Source: Setophaga petechia
Lineage: Eukaryota > Chordata > Aves > Passeriformes > Parulidae
Direction: 5' to 3'
NCBI GenBank assembly: GCA_024362935.1
Contig: JANCRA010000010.1
Coordinates: 5,696,501-5,760,500, forward strand
Length of the DNA stretch: 64,000 bases
Shown: positions 53,401-64,000 of the stretch, piece by piece
Position numbering within the stretch: the stretch's first letter is position 1
Layout: each line of letters opens with the position of its first letter
Position numbers and translations under genes: made by a program
The notes under the pieces: model-generated
What the model saw: the letters and a program-made list of their open reading frames with translations, nothing else
Databases searched by the model: none
What the model was told of the DNA's origin: nothing

Positions 53401-56400
53401 GGCTGCAAGAAGGGCCAGCCCTGGTCTGGTCATCACCACTCTTTCCTCTCCAGTAGGAAGAGGGAGCTGAGCTGCAGAATCCTCCTGCTGCACCTTGCCA
53501 CAAATACACCCTACCTTGGCAGAAAAGGGCACCTTCCTTCTCTGTTCCAAAGCACTGGCTGCAGTCCAAGCCTGAGAGTTCCCACAGCAGCAAGACCTGA
53601 CAGAATATGTACAACAAAAGGTTGCTTTATCAGTACCAGTGCAGAAGACTTTTTTGCAAGCCTGTGCCTAAGAGAGCAGGGTCATCCAATATCGGCTTTG
53701 CATTTTATAGGAGAAATGAGATTATGACACATGCTTTCTAGAGAAGGGCTTAGGGAAGATCAATGCTTGTGAGGCCTCATTGCTCAGCTTTCTGTGAGCT
53801 AATTTCTGGCTTCACACCATTTACAAAGAGGAAGAAGTCTCCACAGGTTACTTTTAAATTATTTCATTGCAAAAGCTGGCTGTTTCAGCACAGCTTTCCA
53901 ATCCAATAGTCAGAGACAGTTAGAAAGGAACATATTTTCAACAGTCAAAAGCCACAATGAATCAACCTAACCCACCAAGAAAAGACATTTTTAAAATTTA
54001 CATTAGTGCAGGGGCTCAGAAACTCATCAACAGGCAGAAAATTGTCCCTGCATTGTCAGCATGACAGGGAGAGAAGAAAAAGATTCATGCCATTCCCACT
54101 GAAGAAGCCTGGCTCAAAGACTAACTCTGAATTTGTAATTCAGCATAAGACTGAATAAGCAGAGGGAACAATTTTACCTCCTGTCTCAAAAAATCTTGTT
54201 TAAAATTTTCATCTAAAATAAAGTATAGCTACTCATTAGCCACAGACCTTGGCCTCTTCCCTGACAGTGAGGCTTAAATAAGGCAGCCACAACCCAAGAA
54301 AGTCCTGCACAGTCATCCAAGTAACCACCCACATGCCTCCCCAGCAGGAGGATGATGAAATGACTACACTGAGTGCAGCATGAGGAGGAGTCCATTCAGA
54401 AACTGCACTTTCATGGCAGCTGTGGGTACCAAACTCTACAATCTCACCAGCATCTGAAGGCAGGATGGAGGAGCAGGTGAATGCAGCACAGCTGCTGACA
54501 GCAAGAGAATGAGTCAGAGCTGGGGATGGCTGTGCTGAACCACAGGACAAATGCACAGTGAGCACTGCTGGCAGGAAAAGGGAGGTGTGAGATTCCGTGG
54601 GAGCATGGACACAGCTCAGCCAGATGGGTGGCACAGGGAAGGACTGCTCAGCACTGGGGAGCTGCCCCACCAAACCAAAGAGAATCCACTGCAGTCAGGC
54701 AAGCAGGTCCAGGTTTGTGTAACAACAGGGGTGGAGAGAACAACTGGCACCTCCTAAGTTCTCACCTCATCTTCTCCTCTCTTAAATGCCCCAGAAGACC
54801 TTCAAGGCATCACGCCAGAGCCAAGGAAAACAATCTGGCCTGATCTACAGAGTAACTGCTGGCCTCTGAGCTGAAAGGTGCTGTCACCACCCACATGTGC
54901 AAACACCTCTGGAGCCTGAGCTCCCACTCCCACCTCCACATGGACTGGACAAGGAGAAGTGTTGTGCACCTCAGCCTTGTGTCCCTCAGACTCCCAGCTA
55001 GTGCAGACACCTGGAATGCACGTGGAAAGACGGGACAAGATCCTTCCAGCTTCTGTAGAGAGGAAACTTCCAGCAAAAGCACTGAAATACCAGAAAAAGG
55101 AAGTACTTGTGCAACAGTAAGAGCAGTTTTTTCAGGCTTCAGAGGGTGGTTGACAGGAACTGAAAGGAACAATCAATGTGCTGCACCTTGCACTTGTCAC
55201 CCAAAGCAAGCAAAGCACAGGTGCCAAAGTGAGGATTCTGCAACAGGAAAAACAGCCAACTCCCCCAACTGAACATCAAGGGCACACACAGTTTCAGACC
55301 TTACATGAGCAACGAAAAAAAGATAAAAAAGGTGTGTTCTCTGGCTCTTTTCCCTCCACAATATTATAAAAAATAAGGGAAGATAAGGGAAAACATGGAA
55401 GAGATTTTATAGTTTGGCTTTTTGCTATTTGAAGATAAAAGTCAAGAAAACAATTTAATCTCTTTTTTTTCCTGCTTTCAGAATGTGCAAAACCAGTGAC
55501 TTAAGGAAGAAAACCCAGGTGAACACCTAGGCCTCCAGCTCTGACAGGGAAATGACAGTGAAAACACATACATCAAAAGTTTGGTCTGCACAAGAAAAAA
55601 ATGCACATTGGTACTTCATTCACCCACCACGTTCTCTTTAGTTTTTGGGTTGAAAAAAGCTTGTTTGTGTTGGTTGCTCTATAAAGTGATCCTCCACAAT
55701 GGAACCAATGCCACTCAAATGCCTGGCTTTAAAAAACCACCCAATACTATGCTGAGATTCCTTCTGGCACTGATTGAGCCAAGTCAGTTTCTGACTCCTC
55801 CTTCAGTTATTTCTTCAGACCATAGTTGCACAGGCAATCCTTTGACATCTGGAACAGCATTAACAGCACCCTCCCACTCAACTCTGCTGCACTGGTACAA
55901 CTGTTTGCAACCTCACCATGAATCAAACTAGGGAAGTGATCACAGTTAAAAATAAACCAGCACTTTGCTTTGTTTTTTTTAAGGATTACTTTTCAACCAG
56001 GTCAGATCCCCAATCTATTGTGCAGCTGTACAAACAGTTGTATCAGCACAAGGTGCCTGAATTGCTGATGGTTATCCTCGTGCCTAAAGCCAACGTTTGC
56101 ACTCCCAGCTCACCTCATTGCTTGGCTGCTGTAGAACAGGATCTCTGACCAAACAACACGGAGGGGACTTGACTGCCACTGCTGCCAACCACGGAGGGTC
56201 TCTCCAGTGAGACAAAAAGAGGTCACACTGATGTCTACCCTACAGCCAAGGCATGGCTACTGAGTTCCCTCAAGCTGCTGCTTGTCCAAAATTATATGTC
56301 ATTTTTGCAGCCTGCACGCTGAAATAAACATAAAAACATGACTAACCAAGTCACTAATGAGAATGAACAGCTTTGGGCCAAGTTCTGTAACAAAACTCTC

Positions 56401-59400
56401 CCAGAAATTGCATAACCACTAACTATCTTGGTGATCTTCCATTCAAGAAACACAAGCCTACGTGATCTGCAGATTCCCACTAATTTGAAGGCTGTGACAT
56501 TCAAAGAGTGAACAGGGGAGGCAATCTTCAGTTTTGGCAACTTCAAACTGCAGCTGAATTTTTATCTGAACATGGAAATACATGCAGAAAAACTGACAAT
56601 CAGAATAAGCACTAAGCAATGATGCCATGCTAGCACACTTTAGAAACAACTATGAGAGAAACAGAATGAAGGTTTTCCCAAATTACCAGCTCAAATACTG
56701 TTTAAAACAAAAGCAACTGAAAATACCTCCTTTATGATAGCTGCCTAGGAACCTACTGGGAAATACCTGGATCTCTGCTTTCAGCTGGTGACAGGTACCT
56801 CCATCAGACACACACCATCGTGAGAGGCCTTCTCATTGAAAACCAGGCACAAAAAACTGAATAACCATAAAGAACTGACTTGTAGCATAGGGCAAGAGGC
56901 ACATTAATGAAACAGCTTCAGGAAACCAGCTTTCTACAGTTTTTGTTGTGTCTGCTCTAGAAGACAAAAAAATGAGTCTCTAAGCTGTTCAGCAGCCTTT
57001 TTTGTAGATGTCACCTCATCAATCCATGAAGACACAAAACTGAAAAAACTGCTAATTGGCAAACCTTGCCCTTTGTTCCTCAGCATGCATCTCAGGCAAT
57101 AGTTTCATGACATCTTAAGTAAATCTAAGTCAGCATTCTTCAAACCCATCCTCTCCCCTGAGTCAGCAGTGGCACTCACTGATCCTGCTCAGAAACCAGC
57201 CTGGCAAACAAGTTAACCCGGAAAAAAAGAAAAGTTGTTTTCGCCAATGTGGCTTCCTGAACTGGTTTACTGCCAGTGCCCAACGAAAGTAAAAGGGGAC
57301 AATCATTGAGCAGGGCAAGGGCAGGCACAAGAGGAGCAGAGCCAGTTCCACTCAGCCCCAGCTGCCCTGCAAACACACGCTCAGGGAACAGTCTCACCCC
57401 CAGACTTTAAAGAGACGTGAGTTGTCACTTGCAGCAAAAACATCATTTGACTTTTTCACCTCTCCTGACATCTCCTTTACACCAGCATCAGCACCCCTGC
57501 AGACAGCCACATTAAGTACCCAATCTGACAGGAAAACAAAGCAGCAATATATAAAGCAAAACAAAAAGCCTTCAGTTTTCAGTTGGATCAGGTCCCTAAT
57601 ACATCTGGCCAACAATCTCCCAGCACCAAAACATGGGAGAAAGTGGGAACCAAGGCACAGCAAAACTCCACCTCCAAGCAACTGTGAAGTTGCTCTCTTA
57701 CTCAACATAGATAAAATATCACAACATAACTACCTAATAGTTATACAAAACCACTTTGGTTCAAAATATTTAAACAGTACATTAAAATATCTGCAATCTA
57801 ATACTTCATGTTTTCATCTTCCACAACACACCATTAATATTTAAAATGCCCTATTTCCTCAAAAGTAAATCTTTAATTTATTTGATACCAGCATTATTTT
57901 CAGAGCAAAAGAGCTGCTAAAATATATAGAGAAGAGTGAGGAAAGCCTGTTGTGATTAAATAGGGCATGACAAACAGCAGCAGCATGCACAAGCAGTACT
58001 GGGGAGCAAAGCCAGGGGGAACAGCGACAACAACATTATACAAACAACACCGATTCATGAACAACAAAGAATTCTTAGAAACTGCTGCCTGGGTTACATC
58101 CAAGGTTCTCTTTACCTTGGTTAAACTATTAAGAAAGTCACTTCAGAAAGCTGACCCCTTCTGCACAACGAAGCTTTTTAGGAAGGAAGAGCTGGTCCAT
58201 CTAAAGGGCTCTGTGTAGGAAACCACTGCAGCAGCTCCTGTGAGGCAATGGAGCTGCAACAACACTGAACATGACACAAAGCTGGAAAAAGTAATTTGTC
58301 CCCTGCCCCACCATGAAAGGGCTCTTGTGCCAACACAGGTCCAAAAAGCTGTGTCTGTGTATGCACCCCTCAACTGCTGGGGAGCACAATGTCACTCCTG
58401 GCTGTGCACAGCAACTCCTCAGTGACAGGGACATCCTAGGGTCTCCTCAGGAGAATTTCACTAAGATATGTTTCATCACTTTAGCCTCACACCCTTTTCC
58501 TCATGTTCAACATCTGCTATAGCAAACTCTCACCACTGGCTTGTAACACCTAACTCTGGACACTGCATTCATCAAATTAGGAATTCCTGAAAGGCCCAGC
58601 TTCACTTCAGAGATGCAGAAAATTCAGTTTTTACTTGCCATCTTGTTGCCATGTGGAGGAAAGCACACTTAGAGAACAGTCTGGGCCACTGTCAGGCAGA
58701 ACTCACTCCTCCAAAGTTCAGATATTAAGTTGTGGCTGCTGCTTGAAAAAGCAGCAAATTTCCATTGTATTTGGACAATCTTGCAAAAAAAGTAGGTCTT
58801 TAAAAGAAAATACTAAGTTCGTGAGCCAATGTTGTAATTCTGTCCCAACACATCACTAAAAGATCATAAATTACAAGCAAGAAGTTAATAAATTTCTGGC
58901 TACTGGCAGGCACTAACATTGGAAGTACTATGCTTTAAATATCAAATACACATATTACTGACCTTTTAAGCATTAAGGAAATTTAGTAAAGCTGTCACTT
59001 AGGACTGCATTTAGACATCTGAATTTCTCACAACTCTCCAATACAAGCAAAATACAGGTGCAACAAAATAGGGCAAAGGTAAAACTGTGGTGAAGCTGCA
59101 AAGCACTAGGCAGAAGCACATGGCTGTCCCCTTTAGATCAAAGTGCCTCATGGGGAACAGCCCACTGTCTCTATACATTGAGACTTCATAACCCTGTCAC
59201 ACAAGATTATCAACCCATACACACACAGCTGTCTTTTGGCAGGTAGTCAAACCTGAGGCAGTGGGAGTTTTACAGGGGTCAAGACTCTTGCAGGATTCAT
59301 CTAGATCTATTTTCTGCTTCTGTGAGATGAAATATGAAAATGGGAGAGGAATTGATCACAGAGGCAACAGAGCTTTGCACAGGGAATGTTTCTCACCCCG

Positions 59401-62400
59401 CAAAAGGTGACCTTCCGAAGCCTCTGATTCTCCTCTCCTCTAAGAGGATTATGAATCCTACCCTTGGGAGACTTCTGCTCAGCTCCCAGCCCACTGCTAT
59501 TACACATTAACACTATGTCTTGTGTCCTCATTTCTATCAGCAGAGAGATATTAGAAAAATTTATAAGAGGACTGCTCAAAGAGCAGACTTCTAATGGAAT
59601 CTCTAATGCAAGTAGGGAAAGCCACAGCCAGTGATGTTTGGAGGGGACTCTTCTTTGTGCTGTCACACACCCAGCTGCAGATCTGCTTAGTGCTTCCCTG
59701 CTCAAATCCCAATTCAGCTTATCTGTACATGCAGGCTGCTGACTACCCTGGAAGCAGACATTTCATCAAGGAAAGACTGAAAAGCAGAGATCACCATATG
59801 CTAAAAAATGAGGGCAAGTGTGGTGAGTGCAGCTCACAGCTCCCCCGCCCGGGAACCGAAGCAGAGCCTCGGCAGGCACCAAGCCCAGGTGGGCTGTCAG
59901 GAAGTGAGAGCAGCAAGGCCCTGCAAGAACATGCTGGCACCTCAGAGGGAGAGCCAAGGAGCAGAATGCAGCACACTCAGTTACATAAATCCTTCTTTTT
60001 CACAGACATCAGACACCAAGAATTTGAGGAAAACTTTCCCTCTGTTCTTTTGGGTTTTTTTCACCTTCCAACAAGACATCATTTGGACACTTCTGAATGG
60101 AGTCTACAAAGCAAATCCCGAGTCTTCCCTAGACAACATAACCAGGAATTAATCCTCTTGCCACTTAACAGTGCACAGATGTAAAGCAATCCATGCTGCC
60201 ATAGAGGTGACCATATACATTTTTTTATTCATAAGGTAATTAAAGTTACAATGCATTATGAATTCAACAATGAGAAAAAAAAAAAAGTGAGGCTAGACAT
60301 GAAGGGAAACCCCAACAGGAAGGAACACACTTCCAGCATCTCTGTGAATGGAGATTTAGGATGAGATTAGACACACACACAAGCCAAATCTAATGGACAC
60401 AGTTCCCATTTGGGACAAATGGCAGTGTTCTCAGAAGGAAAAAAAAAGGACTGGCTAACACAACAGATCTCAGATGCATCTGTAAGAACACTCCATGGTT
60501 TTGGCTGTTTCAGACTACACAATGCAATAGCAAAGTACAGCCAAGGGTTAAAGAGTTTTAACCAGTAACTGTACAGAGAAGCTACAGGGTTAACCACAGA
60601 CACACAAAAGCCACAAGGAGCTGAACTCATGAAGAATAACTACAAAAGCCATAAACACAGAGGAGCTAAAATTACATTCCTTAGGCAGTTCTGATAAAAT
60701 AAGGATGATCTATAGCTTTCCAAGAGACCACTAACTGAAAGACAAATGTAAGCAGCTTGTGGTGAACTGGTATTTTTAATACTGTTCTCAAGTTTTAAAT
60801 TATGATGCTTTTAAAACAGAAAAAACAGCCTTGATTAGAAAGTCAGTTGCCGCAGATAATTGATCCCCACAGAAAAATACACAACTAGGACAAAAAAATG
60901 AATTCCTAATTGCTATTTTTGATTCTGCAGTGGCAAAAAACCTCAAGACCAGCGTTATGTAAGACCATTAACCTCTCTGCTCATAACTGGCACCTTAATT
61001 TAGCACACTACCACACTAGAAAGCTTAAACTGAATTCTTAATTCCAATGCATACCACTGGCTGCAGCAAGGCAGTAACAGCAGTATTGGAAAGGGGGGAA
61101 AAAAACCCAAAGCAAACACCACACACTGAATTTTGCAATTACAGTTCCTCGGGCATAAATATGTATACCTTAGCCTGACCAGATCTAATGACACAGTATT
61201 CTTTTCAGACCGGCAATCCTGAAGAAGATTATCAGATGCTCCACAGTATCTTAGGAACACTGAAGAGAATTTAAAGTACACATTAGGAAAAGAAAACCTC
61301 CGGATCACCTTTTAGAACAGCAAGTTTGTCAAACCCAAAGAAGCTGTAACCCATCAAAAATAAAATTACTTTGTTTTGACTGATTATTTTTCTTCTTCTC
61401 AAACTAACCTCACAGCATTCCAAACACATCCTCCCTAAGCATGACTGAAATCCCCAAAACTACCATGTATTTTATTTAACTATAGTTCAGTGGCAATCAC
61501 AAATACACATGACTGAATGAAAAACAAAACAAGGTAATCTTGAAAAACATTCATGTGAACCTCCCCACTTCTTCCCAAGAAAAGACAGATTAATCTTCTA
61601 CACTGATAATGAGCCAGACTGATGAATTTCAACCAGACAGCCTCTTAAATACCGTCTTCCATCCACTCTTATCACATTGTGGCAAAGGATGACATTCAGG
61701 AGGAAAAAAAAGAGTGATTAAGAGCCTACTTTCAGAAGCTAATGTCCTGTGGAAAGAGCTCTATGAATCACTCCTTCATCCGCCTCTGACTCCATTTACT
61801 CTTCAGAATTCCCTGCCGTGCTTGAATTCATACTCCACCCATCCAGGCTGTAATGTCCCAACTTGCACACAAGAACACTGTAAAACACCCAGTAAACTTA
61901 AGCTAAATGGTCCTAGTGCTCTTCCTCATCCACAAATCCGATTATTTTATCACAGAAGACAATGAGATGCGTCAGACACAACTTAGAGTCAGTAAATCCA
62001 TACTAACTGTTCCCAGTCACATTCCTGCACACGTTTCACACAGGAAAGGTGTACCAAAAGGACCTGAGCCATGACTGTCCCCAGGAGTCAAGTGAGATTG
62101 GCCACCCTGGATTATCCTTTGGGTCTAGTTTCAAAGTAAGTGATCAGAGATGTGCCAGCACCTCTGTGACTTTTCCAAGATGACCAAGGCTGGCACTACA
62201 GCACCATCAGGTCCTCTGGGCTCCCATGGCTCCAGTTCTCTCAAGTAACCCCCCACTCTGTCTCCATTTGCTTCTGACTGCTGGTTCCTCACTCAACCTC
62301 GTCTCTAGACACAAGAGCCAGGAGACCTTCCAACTGAAGACCCACTCAGGCATAAAAAACACTCAATATCTCAAGGAAGTCTGTGCATCACTCATCCAGC

Positions 62401-64000
62401 CCCCTTATTCAGCAGAGTCTTTGTTTACCCTTTCACTGCCAGTGTAGAGATAGAAGTTATGTCAAAATTATCAGGAATGTTGCAAAAAGCACTTCCTGTG
62501 AGAAAGTAGCTGCTTCCCCCATTCAAAGACAGAAATGCACACTAACATGGCCAAGTTTGCTCTGTCTGTATTCCAGGCTGTCAAAGAAATCCCAGGTCAC
62601 TTTGCAGACATAAAACAAGCTTGCTGGAGTTCCATGACCCCATTTCTAAAACATTTGGCAAAACAGCCTCCTTCTCACTCTTGGCCAGGCTGCGTTTAGC
62701 AAATGGAAGTTAGGTCTGTTAAGTACAAACCCAGACTCCCCTGAAAATCCTACAGAAAGCTGCATAGAGAAGCTTCTTTCCAGCTTTAATTAAGAATAAA
62801 AATCTAGATGACAGAATAAGGGAAGAAGGAACTAAGATTTTCACACACTTAAATGCCAACTGTCCAGATTGCTCTAGGTATAAAAATGGGGATGTTTTAT
62901 CATGACTCCATCCTCTCATGGCTTTAACACACATATCATTTCAGTGCATCAGATGAGAGGGAAGTGCAGGAGAGAACTCCCAGCTGTTCAATGTTCCCCA
63001 CTGGAGAGAAAGGAGAGACAAGGCAGGGAAGGCTTGCAGCCCAGGCCCTGCTGCAGGCTGCTGGCACTGAGCAGGGGTCTGTCTCATGGTGCCACGCTCC
63101 CGCTGCCAGGGCGGCAGCAGCGCCTGCTGGGCCTGAAAGCCAGCACGGAAGTGCCACCAAACCAAACAAAAGTACTTTTTATCAAACTCCACAACTCGTA
63201 AGTCTCCCCTGCCCCCTTCTGGGAACAACATGGATTTGAAAACCTCAGTATCTTCTTCCAATGATTAAACTGTTTACTTGGGCAAACAACAAAAAAAGAA
63301 AAAAGCAGAGAGAGCTTTTGCCTCAAGCACGAGTCCCTTCAGCAAAGATGTGGATGTCATTAAATGCATCTCCTGCAGCAGCAGAGGCAGACTCAAACTG
63401 GATTTTCCTCACCCATACACTGAAGCCACTGTCAGGAACTCTTGCCTGCCAGAAAATGGCCAGACAACTCACTACAGCTCAACTCTTATGACTGAGCTGA
63501 TTCACTCCCCAGGTCACGATGCAGATGCGCAATGCAGGCTCCCTGTCCTCTCCCCCAATAACTCAGCACCTTACTTTCCCAAAATAAAAAAAATAATAAA
63601 AGAAGAAAGCATAGAAAAAATAGCAACTGCAGCAAAACTTGCATGATACACATTAACAGCTCAAAAAACCTTCTCCACAAGTTATAGAAACCACATTCAA
63701 TTAAGCTGCTGACTGTGACCTGACTTAAGCAAAAATCCCTTTGCAGTGACTTATTTATGTTGAGACTTTAAATGCTAAAGACAAACAAGCTTCATTAGGG
63801 CCAGAGGCAAAAAGTTGTCCCACCTGCCTCTTCCTACCACTGCTAACAAGAAAAACATCACTCTGCTGTTTATATGTGCAGTTTTCCATTTCACAATGCT
63901 TGAAGAAAAGTTGCTCTTTCCTCTTTACCTTCAGAGCACAGTCCTGCAATACTCTGCTTCTCAGAAAACTGACACAGATATTCAAACACTTCTCCTTTGT
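47437..64000 (-). other. IP6K1: probable long 5' intron of IP6K1
   Basis: No splice-supported coding exon, RNA gene or recognisable transposon was found in these 16.5 kb. IP6K1 in other vertebrates has a long first intron before the start-codon exon, so this is most likely intronic, with promoter and noncoding exon beyond the right edge. Composition is more AT-rich than the left half of the window. Homopolymer runs occur at 53024-53036 (13 T) and 60275-60286 (12 A). An AT-rich stretch at 57,700-57,960 has no coding potential. Confidence 0.5.

Overview
The window looks like nuclear DNA of a bird. It holds spliced vertebrate genes with short GT-AG introns, CpG-rich promoters and two fragments of CR1-type retroposon, and no bacterial or organellar organisation. 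The species cannot be named from the sequence alone; a songbird-like genome is a guess. Gene content and order (RNF123, AMIGO3, GMPPB, IP6K1) match the conserved syntenic block that lies on human 3p21.31.

Layout. (1) Bases 1-36,375: the 3' two thirds of RNF123 on the + strand. There are 28 coding exons, which join without a frame break into 1,014 codons plus stop and end in a C3HC4 RING finger. The N-terminal (SPRY) part lies left of the window. (2) Inside the last large RNF123 intron, AMIGO3 sits on the opposite strand as one intact 508-codon exon (31,702-33,228) with its own CpG island and poly(A) signal. (3) GMPPB lies on the - strand (36,506-38,601), tail to tail with RNF123. Its eight coding exons give exactly 360 aa. 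(4) IP6K1 lies on the - strand upstream of GMPPB. Its five coding exons (41,152-47,341) give 434 aa, followed by a 3' UTR of about 2 kb that ends roughly 0.5 kb from the GMPPB start codon. Everything from 47,437 to the right edge looks like the long 5' intron of IP6K1; its promoter and noncoding exon are outside.

The genes are neighbours, not a pathway: a ubiquitin ligase subunit, a neuronal-type LRR/Ig adhesion protein, the enzyme that makes GDP-mannose, and the kinase that makes 5-IP7. Their packing (nested antisense gene, convergent 3' ends under 0.1 kb apart by poly(A) signals, tight tandem pair) leaves room for shared regulation.

I saw no new multi-gene system. The best second-look signals are: a near-perfect 30-bp hairpin in an RNF123 intron; a frame-preserving 27-nt candidate microexon in RNF123; two U12-type (minor spliceosome) introns, one in RNF123 and one in IP6K1; a missing canonical Ig cysteine in AMIGO3; overlapping upstream ATGs in IP6K1; and a GC-rich tandem array in the GMPPB promoter.
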